Source of the DNA: Campylobacteraceae bacterium | GTDB lineage: Bacteria > Campylobacterota > Campylobacteria > Campylobacterales > Campylobacteraceae | DNA length: 14,380 nucleotides | Direction of reading: 5' to 3' | Assembly: GCA_031256525.1 (NCBI GenBank) | Contig: JAIRQK010000114.1 | Location: 1 to 14,380 of the forward strand | Shown: positions 7,619 to 12,848 of the stretch, piece by piece | Numbering within the stretch: the stretch's first letter is position 1 | Layout: each line of letters opens with the position of its first letter | Program-made: the position numbers and the translations under genes | Notes under the pieces: model-generated | What the model saw: the letters and a program-made list of their open reading frames with translations, nothing else | What the model was told of the DNA's origin: nothing | Database searches by the model: none

Positions 7619-7822
7619 ATGTTCTTAATCGGCAAACGAGCAAGATACGCATCTCCACTGTTCAAGGTTGACGAGAACAATGAGATATATTATCTTAATT
7701 GCGATGTGAGAGAATATGTCGATATTTGCATAGGTTACGATAATTTTGAGCTTGTGCTAAGTAGAGACAACAAGTTTCAGAAAATTTTTAAAATTTTCAA
7801 AAAACTTGTCGGGTTTCATTAA
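7619..7822 (+). CDS. Small hypothetical protein (67 aa)
   Basis: I do not recognise this protein. It starts MFLIGKRARYASPLFKVD and has a mixed polar composition, two cysteines (in YLNCDV and DICIGY) not arranged as a CxxC, no signal peptide and no membrane segment. The C-terminal third is basic and Phe-rich (KFQKIFKIFKKLV), which could form an amphipathic helix. Support for it being real comes from the exceptional Shine-Dalgarno AAAGGAGGAG 5 nt upstream and from the dense set of hairpins straight after its stop codon, which would end its transcript. It lies in an accessory region of tiny ORFs between the disulfide operon and an XRE-like gene, so a phage, plasmid or cassette origin is plausible, though not shown. 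Confidence 0.6.
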   Translation: MFLIGKRARYASPLFKVDENNEIYYLNCDVREYVDICIGYDNFELVLSRDNKFQKIFKIFKKLVGFH

Positions 7823-7826
7823 ATAG

Positions 7827-7855
7827 GTTGAGTTTTTTTTCAAAAAACTCTTAAC
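7827..7855 (+). terminator. A/T hairpin just after the 67-codon ORF
   Basis: GAGTTTTTT (7830-7838) and AAAAAACTC (7842-7850) are perfect inverted copies with a 3-nt loop. GTT (7827-7829) can extend the pairing to AAC (7853-7855) across a TT bulge. It starts 5 nt after the 67-codon ORF stop. The stem is mostly A-U pairs and has no following U-tract, so it may be a processing or stabilising hairpin instead of a terminator. Confidence 0.45.
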
Positions 7856-7860
7856 ATTAA

Positions 7861-7886
7861 TTGCGGAGAGCAGGAACTCTCCGCAA
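7861..7886 (+). terminator. Perfect GC-rich hairpin, candidate terminator
   Basis: TTGCGGAGAG (7861-7870) pairs perfectly with CTCTCCGCAA (7877-7886) around a 6-nt CAGGAA loop. In such AT-rich DNA a 10-bp GC-containing stem is unlikely to be accidental. T-rich sequence begins about 6 nt later, so it could be an imperfect intrinsic terminator or a structural part of a small RNA. Its loop contains AGGA, so a masked ribosome-binding-like sequence is also conceivable. Confidence 0.55.
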
Positions 7887-7892
7887 GCAGAA

Positions 7893-7926
7893 TTTTAACT
7901 TTTTAATGTTTATAAAAAAGTTAAAA
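7893..7926. repeat. 12-bp perfect inverted repeat, third hairpin of the array
   Basis: TTTTAACTTTTT (7893-7904) is exactly inverted at 7915-7926 (AAAAAGTTAAAA) with a 10-nt loop. It follows the GC-rich hairpin by 6 nt and precedes the 29-codon ORF by 23 nt. Its near all-A/T stem is weak as an RNA structure, but its exactness and its place in a series of three hairpins are notable. Confidence 0.45.
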
Positions 7927-7949
7927 AAAATATATTAAAAGGATAAAAA

Positions 7950-8039
7950 ATGAAAATTTGGTTAAAAGCGTGGAGAAATAGAGACGGAAAAGTAATATTA
8001 TATATTAATAACGATAGATTACGCAGGAGATATAAATGA
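7950..8039 (+). CDS. Candidate very small ORF (29 aa), basic
   Basis: This short ORF encodes a strongly basic peptide (MKIWLKAWRNRD...RLRRRYK) with two tryptophans and no recognisable domain. AAGGA ending at 7943 gives a usable ribosome binding site about 6 nt before the ATG. Its stop overlaps another ATG as ATGA (8036-8039), and that ATG has its own AGGAG (8026-8030), yet opens only three codons (M-S-F-stop). The unit then runs into a strong terminator at 8079-8106. It could be a real microprotein or a leader peptide, or a leftover of a longer gene. Nothing here identifies a function. Confidence 0.35.
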   Translation: MKIWLKAWRNRDGKVILYINNDRLRRRYK

Positions 8040-8078
8040 GTTTTTGAGAAACAGCAGAAAACGGGCGAGAGCTTCTGT

Positions 8079-8106
8079 TTGGGAGATTGATATCTCCCAA
8101 TTTTTT
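8079..8106 (+). terminator. Canonical Rho-independent terminator
   Basis: TTGGGAGAT (8079-8087) pairs perfectly with ATCTCCCAA (8092-8100) around a 4-nt loop and is followed immediately by six T residues (8101-8106). This is the most textbook intrinsic terminator in the window. It would end the transcript carrying the 67- and 29-codon ORFs and insulate the XRE-like gene. Its right arm occupies the -35 area of the next promoter, so it may also act as an operator. Confidence 0.8.
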
Positions 8107-8108
8107 AT

Positions 8109-8116
8109 AGTATAAT
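8109..8116 (+). promoter_or_regulatory. Promoter (-10) of the XRE-like gene
   Basis: A perfect TATAAT at 8111-8116 follows the T-run of the terminator. Transcription would start near 8123 and give a leader of about 23 nt containing the AAGAGG ribosome binding site (8131-8136). The upstream half of the promoter overlaps the terminator hairpin, which suits autoregulation by the encoded DNA-binding protein, though that is inference. Confidence 0.6.
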
Positions 8117-8145
8117 TGCGAAAATTTTAAAAGAGGTACAAAAAA

Positions 8146-8388
8146 ATGACAAACGCAGAATTCGTAGCAAAGCTAAAAGAGATAGGCATAACAAAAAAAG
8201 AGTTCGCCGAGCTTAGCGGACAACACCAAATGACAGTCTCAAAGTGGTCAGAAGCAGGCAGAGGTTTACCGAGTTGGGTAGATAGTTGGTTAGAGCTATA
8301 CGAAAAAGCAAGAATTTACGACCAAAACAACGAAAAAGCTAAAAAATTTGACAAAATAGCCAAAGAGATAGCAAAGAAGCCAAAATGA
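8146..8388 (+). CDS. Small XRE/Cro-like helix-turn-helix DNA-binding protein
   Basis: An 80-aa protein whose residues 3-55 fit a Cro/C1-type HTH. ITKKEFAELSG (15-25) would be the first helices and HQMTVSKWSEAG (27-38) the recognition helix. GLPSWVDSWLELYEKA (40-55) then forms the usual closing helix with conserved tryptophans. Residues 56-80 are Lys-rich and probably a charged helix or tail. I recall short proteins of this style, with the PxWVxSWLE segment, as common in accessory regions of Campylobacterota; their targets are unknown to me. It has its own promoter and an AAGAGG ribosome binding site 9 nt before the ATG, and its TGA overlaps the ATG of the next ORF as ATGA. A two-gene unit (phage-type repressor, antitoxin or small regulator plus partner) is suggested by layout only. 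Confidence 0.8.
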   Translation: MTNAEFVAKLKEIGITKKEFAELSGQHQMTVSKWSEAGRGLPSWVDSWLELYEKARIYDQNNEKAKKFDKIAKEIAKKPK

Positions 8389-8601
8389 TAAGAACGATAG
8401 AAATAAACTCGTTAAAAAATCTATTTTTTTGGGAAAATGATGATGCGGGAGTATTTGACATAATTGAAGTTTTAAGATTTTTTTGCAAATAAAGTATGGA
8501 AAGAGGCTCATATAGAGGGAACAAGCTTCTTATGGGTTATCACTGAAGCAGACCAACTTTCCACCCCAAAATTGTATCTTAAAAATATAAAAAAGGAGTA
8601 A
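8385..8601 (+). pseudogene. Frameshifted small gene (about 71 codons) overlapping the XRE-like gene
   Basis: The ATG at 8385 overlaps the XRE-like stop by 4 nt and encodes MIRTIEINSLKNLFFW...EVLRFF before the frame closes at 8490-8492 (35 aa). Removing one T from the seven-T run at 8478-8484 lets the reading continue as ANKVWKEAHIEGTSFLWVIT and on to LYLKNIKKE, stopping at 8599-8601. That gives a coherent acidic-then-basic protein of about 71 aa. So this is either a true frameshift mutation, a slippery or phase-variable homopolymer, or a sequence error. I do not recognise the product. As the second gene of a tight pair with a small HTH protein it might be a partner such as a toxin or effector, but no known toxin motif is visible. 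Confidence 0.5.
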
Positions 8602-8610
8602 AATTAGAAA

Positions 8611-8730
8611 TTTAAAGGATTACAAGGCTGCAATATGGACATAGATGATACGACTAAACAGTGAAGCTATTGGCGATAAGAGGGATTACAAAGCTGCAAT
8701 ATAGACATAGATGATACGAAATGAAAAAGA
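8611..8730 (+). pseudogene. Decayed TPR-like gene fragment
   Basis: In one frame this stretch reads NLKDYKAAIWT, a stop, MIRLNSEAIGDKRDYKAAI, a stop, T, another stop, then MIRNEKD. The recurring KDYKAAI followed by an IRLNSE-like piece is what tetratricopeptide repeats look like (x-DYxxAIxxYxKAIxLNP). The internal stops and an adjacent frame giving DIDDT show that indels broke the frame. The repeat period here is 66 nt (22 codons) instead of the 102 nt (34 codons) of a full TPR, which a 36-nt in-frame deletion would explain. It is probably a relic of a TPR or Sel1-like protein gene. Confidence 0.4.
8617..8719 (+). repeat. Two 37-bp direct repeats (two mismatches), 66-bp period
   Basis: Copies at 8617-8653 and 8683-8719 both begin GGATTACAA and end GATGATACGA, differing at two positions, with a 29-nt unique spacer. 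Both changes are G/A. The spacing resembles a single CRISPR unit, but the repeat is not palindromic, and its translation explains it better as coding repeats of a decayed TPR-like gene. Confidence 0.75.
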
Positions 8731-8765
8731 TTATTAATTCTTGGAGAGTGGGATAGCAATTTTTT

Positions 8766-8897
8766 ATGAAAAAAATTCAAGCAGAGAAAATCCACTCATT
8801 GTTATACTTAGAAAGAACACAAGATATGGTTTTAGAAATAATTGAACCAAATGGACATAAAACACATAATTTTATTAGGTTGAGTTTGTTACATTGA
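8766..8897 (+). CDS. Doubtful small ORF (43 aa) at the edge of the decayed region
   Basis: The ORF starts MKKIQAEKIHSLLYLERTQD and runs to LSLLH, ending inside the last codons of the convergent minus-strand gene. It has no good ribosome binding site, only T-rich sequence upstream. An overlapping frame also reads as protein-like text (SGIAIFYEKNSSRENPLIVI, about 8750-8810). I take both as leftovers of broken genes in this accessory stretch; it is listed because nothing else explains 8730-8888. Confidence 0.2.
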   Translation: MKKIQAEKIHSLLYLERTQDMVLEIIEPNGHKTHNFIRLSLLH

Positions 8898-9641
8898 GTA
8901 GCTAACTACTTTTAATTGTTTTCCATTTTCGTAAATAACTTCTTGCTTAAGGTCGCCATTTTTATCGTAGTAAAGCCAACTACCATTTTCCTTACCACCT
9001 TTATAAGAGGCAATACAAGAAAGGTCGCCATTATCATCGTCATAGTGGTAGGTTTTATACTGCGGAAGCAAAATATTATCAGAGTATTCAAGCTGTTTAA
9101 CAGGTCTTCCTTGCACATTGTAAATTCTCTCAATCCCATGTTTCATATTGTTTTTATAGGTATTGACCTTAATAGGTCTTCCATTAAACTCATACTCCAC
9201 TGTTTGACCATTTAAAAGATTGTTTGAGTACTCTTGCTCTAACTTCAAAATACCACTTTCATAAAACTCTTTTGATTTTCCCTCTTTGGCACCGTTATTA
9301 AAAAATGTTTCACTCTTTAATGCGTTATTCCCAAAAAAAGTTCTAAACCAGCCAATAACAACGCCATTTTCAAAATAGGCGACAGACCAGCTATTGTCAT
9401 AATGTTCAATTAGCTTATTGCCATCAAATATAGTTTTTATTTCAAAACAATTTCCACCACTATTTACAAAATAGTCGCCCTTGTTAAAGTTTGGAACTCT
9501 GCTTGCATTAATTTTTAAATTTGTGTTTTTTGTGCAGGGAGTACTCTCGACACCCACCCATTTTCCTAAAATCTCATTGTAAAAAATGGTGTCAGAAAAT
9601 AAAAATGTACAACAAGTTGCTAAAAGTATAGTTTTTTTCAT
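8889..9641 (-). CDS. Exported MORN_2/YwqK-like repeat protein
   Basis: A 250-aa protein with a short Sec-type signal (MKKTILLATCCTFLFS, probably cleaved after Ser16), so likely periplasmic or surface-exposed. A unique region (17-95) with three further cysteines (36, 65 and one later) precedes about six degenerate 22-24-residue repeats from residue 97 to the end. Each follows the pattern G-x-x-x-x-Y/F-x-x-N/S-G-x-L/P-K-x-E-x-x-Y-x-N-N, for example GKSKEFYESGILKLEQEYSN (121-140) and GSWLYYDKNGDLKQEVIYEN (220-239). This is the MORN_2 repeat found in proteins often labelled 'YwqK family antitoxin'; that label does not show an antitoxin role here. The ATG follows the purM stop with no gap (TAGATG), so it is cotranscribed and perhaps translationally coupled. 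Function unknown. Confidence 0.8.
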   Translation of the reverse strand: MKKTILLATCCTFLFSDTIFYNEILGKWVGVESTPCTKNTNLKINASRVPNFNKGDYFVNSGGNCFEIKTIFDGNKLIEHYDNSWSVAYFENGVVIGWFRTFFGNNALKSETFFNNGAKEGKSKEFYESGILKLEQEYSNNLLNGQTVEYEFNGRPIKVNTYKNNMKHGIERIYNVQGRPVKQLEYSDNILLPQYKTYHYDDDNGDLSCIASYKGGKENGSWLYYDKNGDLKQEVIYENGKQLKVVSYSM

Positions 9642-10643
9642 CTATATTACTAAAACGTTTTTATCGCCACTTGAAATTTCACCAATAATATAACCATCTG
9701 TTTGTGCAAGAACAATATCAGCATTATCTGGACTAACAACAAAAATCATTCCAACACCCATATTAAAGGCTCTGTACATCTCTTCTTTACTAACATGCTC
9801 ACTCAAAAATTCAAATATTGGTAATACTTTTATGCGGCTTTCATAAACTCTTGCTTGAAGACCAGTTGGTAAAACGCGAGGCAAATTTTCAACAATTCCA
9901 CCACCAGTTATATGGGCAAGAGCATTTATATAGTTTCGTAACTGCTTAAACATTTTTACATAAATTCTTGTTGGTGTTAAAAGGGTATCTATGACATTTT
10001 GATTACTAAATGGAAGCGAGTCGTTAAAGTTTAATTTTAATTTTTCAAAAAATACTTTTCTTACAAGAGAAAAACCATTTGAGTGAATGCCAGAACTTGG
10101 AATTGCTATTAAAACATCACCAGCTTTAACTCTGCTTGTTCTATCCATATCCTCTTTTTCGGCGATACCAGTGGCAAATCCAGCCAAATCAAAATCATCT
10201 CCATGGTACATTCCGGGCATTTCTGCAGTTTCCCCACCAATTAACGCACATTCAGCCTCTATACACCCTGCTGCAATCCCTTTTATTATCTCAACTGACT
10301 CTTCCACATTAAGTTTTGCAGTTGCGTAATAATCCAAAAAAAACATTGGGGTTGCGAAGTTACATATCAAATCATTCACACACATAGCAACCAAATCAAT
10401 TCCAACCGTATTAAGTTTTTTTGATTCTATCGCAAGTCTTAGTTTTGTTCCAACACCATCAGTTGCACCTAAAATAACAGGCTTTTTATAACCCTCTGGA
10501 AGCTCGTATGCTCCGGAAAATGAACCAATTCCACCAATAACATTTTTGTTAAATGTTGTTTTGACAATCGGCTTTATTTTATTGACAAATTTATTTCCAG
10601 CATCAATATCTACACCAGCATCTTTGTAGCTAATAGTGTTCAT
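9642..10643 (-). CDS. purM: Phosphoribosylformylglycinamidine cyclo-ligase (AIR synthetase)
   Basis: PurM closes the imidazole ring of purines, turning FGAM into AIR with ATP hydrolysis, in the cytoplasm. The typical start SYKDAGVDIDAGN is at 5-17. ATDGVGTKL (60-68) and GIDLVAMCVNDL (81-92) follow, and the signature GGETAEMPGMY (136-146) lies in the ATP-binding half. PSSGIHSNG (182-190), HITGGGIVENLPR (244-256) and FNMGVGM (293-299) complete the family pattern. At 333 aa it is close to the E. coli length of about 345. AAGGA lies about 6 nt before the ATG at 10643. It is divergent from coaE across a 91-nt promoter region and is followed directly by the MORN_2 protein gene. No other pur genes are nearby, which is usual for scattered purine genes in this group. 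Confidence 0.97.
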   Translation of the reverse strand: MNTISYKDAGVDIDAGNKFVNKIKPIVKTTFNKNVIGGIGSFSGAYELPEGYKKPVILGATDGVGTKLRLAIESKKLNTVGIDLVAMCVNDLICNFATPMFFLDYYATAKLNVEESVEIIKGIAAGCIEAECALIGGETAEMPGMYHGDDFDLAGFATGIAEKEDMDRTSRVKAGDVLIAIPSSGIHSNGFSLVRKVFFEKLKLNFNDSLPFSNQNVIDTLLTPTRIYVKMFKQLRNYINALAHITGGGIVENLPRVLPTGLQARVYESRIKVLPIFEFLSEHVSKEEMYRAFNMGVGMIFVVSPDNADIVLAQTDGYIIGEISSGDKNVLVI

Positions 10644-10734
10644 TATTATCCTTAATATGTGCTTTTGATTAAAACGACACGCAATTTTAGCTAAAAGATG
10701 ATAAAATCGTTATAAATTTATCTGAAGAATTAAA
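10644..10734. promoter_or_regulatory. Divergent purM/coaE promoter region with a 12-bp palindrome
   Basis: A perfect palindrome TTTTAGCTAAAA occupies 10685-10696. On the minus strand it yields GCTAAAAT, a plausible purM -10 element. On the plus strand, TAAAAT (10702-10707) and TATAAA (10711-10716) are -10 candidates for coaE. The palindrome is therefore placed where one regulator could affect both genes, but it may simply be promoter-like AT-rich DNA. coaE itself has only a weak ribosome binding site. Confidence 0.4.
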
Positions 10735-11346
10735 ATGAGTAAAAAATATATGATAGCAATTACTGGTTCAATAGGAACTGGCAAGAGCACAGTCTGCAAA
10801 ATATTAAAACAGAAAGGTTACAAAATAATTGACGCAGACAAAATTTCTCATAAAATTTTAGAACAAAGCAGCAAGGAGGTTGCAAAGATATTTGGAAAAG
10901 AGTTTTTAGATGAAAACGGTAAGCCAGATAGAAAAAAACTCGGAAAACTTGTTTTTGCAGACAAAAATAAAAAGGAGATTTTGGAAAATCTTTTGCATTC
11001 AAAGATTTTTGAGAGTATCAAAAAAGAGGCGGAACCTTTAGAAAAAATAAAAAAAATATATTTTTTAGACATTCCTCTTTTATTTGAAGTTAAAAATAGT
11101 TATAATCATGGTTTTGTATGCGTGGTTTATGCTCCAAAAGAGATAGAGATAAAAAGAGTTATGGATAGAAATAACATCGATAGAAGCGAAGCTCTGGCGA
11201 AGATAGACTCGCAAATAGATATTGAGATAAAAAAACAAAAAGCTGATTTTGTTATTGATAATTCAGAAGATGAAACTCATCTTATCAATGAAGTAGAATC
11301 GTTTTTGAAGAAGTTAAGGAAAGAGTATGAGAGTTGCGAAGTATAG
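10735..11346 (+). CDS. coaE: Dephospho-CoA kinase
   Basis: CoaE phosphorylates the 3'-hydroxyl of dephospho-CoA with ATP, the last step of coenzyme A synthesis. The P-loop ITGSIGTGKST is at 9-19, the substrate-binding DADKISHKI at 33-41, and the Walker-B-like YFLDIPLLFE at 109-118. The C-terminal part shows the lid arginines (RVMDRNNIDRSEA, 141-153) and KKQKADFVIDNS (166-177), as in the family. Length (203 aa) is normal. One oddity is the usual LLHP motif, which here reads LLHS (86-89), losing a proline that is common in the family. The gene overlaps dapF by 20 nt, so the two are cotranscribed. Confidence 0.95.
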   Translation: MSKKYMIAITGSIGTGKSTVCKILKQKGYKIIDADKISHKILEQSSKEVAKIFGKEFLDENGKPDRKKLGKLVFADKNKKEILENLLHSKIFESIKKEAEPLEKIKKIYFLDIPLLFEVKNSYNHGFVCVVYAPKEIEIKRVMDRNNIDRSEALAKIDSQIDIEIKKQKADFVIDNSEDETHLINEVESFLKKLRKEYESCEV

Positions 11347-12094
11347 TGCAAATGGAAATGATTTTGTAATATTTGATAGTAATGATAAAATAGACAGAAG
11401 CAGTTTGGCGAAAATACTTTGTGATAGACACAATGGAGTAGGGGCTGATGGTCTTATAGTTATTGTGCCAAATGAAAAATATGATTTTGAGTGGCAATTT
11501 TATAATAATGACGGCAGTAAAGCTGATATGTGCGGAAATGGTTCAAGAGCTTGTGCACACTATGCGTACAAAAATGGTTTAGCAGATAAAAATATGAAAT
11601 TTTTAACAAACGCTGGAGAGATAGAAGCTAACATTTTTGAAGAAGATGTGGTTGAAGTTAGACTAACAAAACCAAAAATGGTTAGTAAAAAATTTAGCGA
11701 AAATGGATATGAGTGGTATTTCTTTGATACTGGAGTTCCACACTTAGTTACAGTGGTTGATTGTTTAGAAAAATTTGATGTAGATATTGCAAAAAAAATG
11801 AGAGAGAGATATAACGCAAATGTGAATTTTGTTGTTATACAAAAAGATATTTTGTATGTGAGAACTTATGAAAGAGGAGTAGAAGCCGAAACACAAGCGT
11901 GCGGAACAGGAATGGCAGCTTGTTTTTGTGTTGCTAACAAAATTAATAACAAACTAATAGATGTAAAAGTTTTTCCAAAAAATAAAGGAGAAGTTTTTTT
12001 TAGGTTTGTTAATGGTGATATTTATTTTAAAGGAGAGGTAAAGCACACATTTACCGCAGAGATTGAAAAGGATTTAAATGAAAACATTTTATAA
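11327..12094 (+). CDS. dapF: Diaminopimelate epimerase
   Basis: DapF interconverts LL- and meso-diaminopimelate, supplying lysine and the peptidoglycan cross-linking residue. It is a cofactor-free two-base enzyme; both catalytic cysteines are present, Cys69 in DMCGNGSRA and Cys192 in QACGTGMAA. Other family blocks are SANGNDFV (7-14), DRHNGVGADGL (33-43), YNNDGS (59-64), GVPHLV (136-141) and YERGVEAET (181-189). At 255 aa it is slightly shorter than the E. coli enzyme (274). The ATG lies within coaE, with TAAGGA (11315-11320) 6 nt upstream as ribosome binding site. The 3' end overlaps the next gene by 17 nt. The neighbouring exported glucosaminidase makes a loose peptidoglycan theme. Confidence 0.96.
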   Translation: MRVAKYSANGNDFVIFDSNDKIDRSSLAKILCDRHNGVGADGLIVIVPNEKYDFEWQFYNNDGSKADMCGNGSRACAHYAYKNGLADKNMKFLTNAGEIEANIFEEDVVEVRLTKPKMVSKKFSENGYEWYFFDTGVPHLVTVVDCLEKFDVDIAKKMRERYNANVNFVVIQKDILYVRTYERGVEAETQACGTGMAACFCVANKINNKLIDVKVFPKNKGEVFFRFVNGDIYFKGEVKHTFTAEIEKDLNENIL

Positions 12095-12848
12095 AATTTT
12101 TACGATACTAACATTTTTATGTTGTTTTGTTTATGGCGATAGTTTTAGCGAAGAGTTTTTCAGTATAAAAAATGCAGATGAAAGAAAAGAGGAGTTTATG
12201 AAAACATTAACTCCTTTGATAGAAAAAGCAAATGAAGGTATCTTAAAAGAGAGAGAAACTGTTGATCTTTTTTTCCAAAAAGTGGAAAGTGATGGTTTAG
12301 ATAGTATTGGAAATAATGAGAGGCTTTTAATCGAAGCTATTGCGAGAAAATATAAAATTAATTCAATTGAAGATAAGAGGTCATTTGAGAGAAGGGTAGC
12401 TCCCGTTCCAGCCTCTTTGGCAATTGCACAAGCTGCCATTGAAAGTGGGTGGGGTACAAGCAGATTTGCAAAAGAGGCAAACAATATTTATGGACAATGG
12501 GTATGGACAAATGATGATGAGATTGGAATGATTCCATCAAGAAGAGCAGCTGGAAAGACCCATAGGGTTAGAATATTTGAAACATTGCAAGATGCGGTTA
12601 ATGGCTATTTGTTAAATCTGAATTCTCATTATGCATATGAGGGTTTTAGGCATTTGAGACTAAAAAAAGGAGATGCTCTTAGTGGTATTGATGCAGCTGA
12701 GACTATGATAAACTACTCTGAAATTCGCGAGAAATATGTAGGAATGTTAAAAGGAGTTATAAGAACAAATAAACTTCTAAGTTTAGATGATTCATACAAA
12801 GAGTTACTTCAAGGTAGCAGCACTAAATCTCTACATCCGCTTTCATAG
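12078..12848 (+). CDS. Exported Bax-like glucosaminidase-domain protein
   Basis: A probable peptidoglycan hydrolase of the Bax/GH73 (endo-beta-N-acetylglucosaminidase) family. Residues 1-20 are a signal peptide ([20 protein letters not shown]), likely cleaved after Gly20, placing the enzyme in the periplasm. Residues 21-105 are a charged helical region. The catalytic domain starts with [21 protein letters not shown] (106-126), Glu122 being the presumed general acid. It continues with [14 protein letters not shown] (130-143) and [18 protein letters not shown] (167-184), all typical of Bax proteins. Length (256 aa) fits. It overlaps dapF by 17 nt, with AAAAGGA (about 12067-12073) as ribosome binding site. 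Its last 26 bases overlap the end of convergent prfA. Whether it is an active lytic enzyme in vivo cannot be told from sequence. Confidence 0.88.
   Translation: MKTFYKIFTILTFLCCFVYGDSFSEEFFSIKNADERKEEFMKTLTPLIEKANEGILKERETVDLFFQKVESDGLDSIGNNERLLIEAIARKYKINSIEDKRSFERRVAPVPASLAIAQAAIESGWGTSRFAKEANNIYGQWVWTNDDEIGMIPSRRAAGKTHRVRIFETLQDAVNGYLLNLNSHYAYEGFRHLRLKKGDALSGIDAAETMINYSEIREKYVGMLKGVIRTNKLLSLDDSYKELLQGSSTKSLHPLS

Noticed and set aside
8296..8524. Two minus-strand open frames opposite the XRE-like gene and its partner
   Set aside because: Phe/Leu/Ser-rich translations typical of antisense to Lys-rich genes. The plus strand has promoter, ribosome binding site and HTH motif.
8617..8719. Two near-identical 37-bp repeats with a 29-nt spacer, resembling a minimal CRISPR array
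   Set aside because: Only two copies, no dyad symmetry, no leader, no cas genes nearby. Translation explains them as TPR-like coding repeats.
8916..9215. 99-codon plus-strand open frame opposite the MORN_2 gene
   Set aside because: It mirrors the repeat gene on the other strand and has a low-complexity Ile/Val-rich translation and no start signals.
9612..9641. Possible lipoprotein signal (LATC) in the MORN_2 protein
   Set aside because: Thr at the -1 position is unusual for a lipobox and the hydrophobic stretch before Cys10 is too short. A plain Sec signal cleaved after Ser16 fits better.
12131..12484. 117-codon minus-strand open frame inside the Bax-like gene
   Set aside because: Antisense to well-supported coding sequence with catalytic motifs; no independent evidence.
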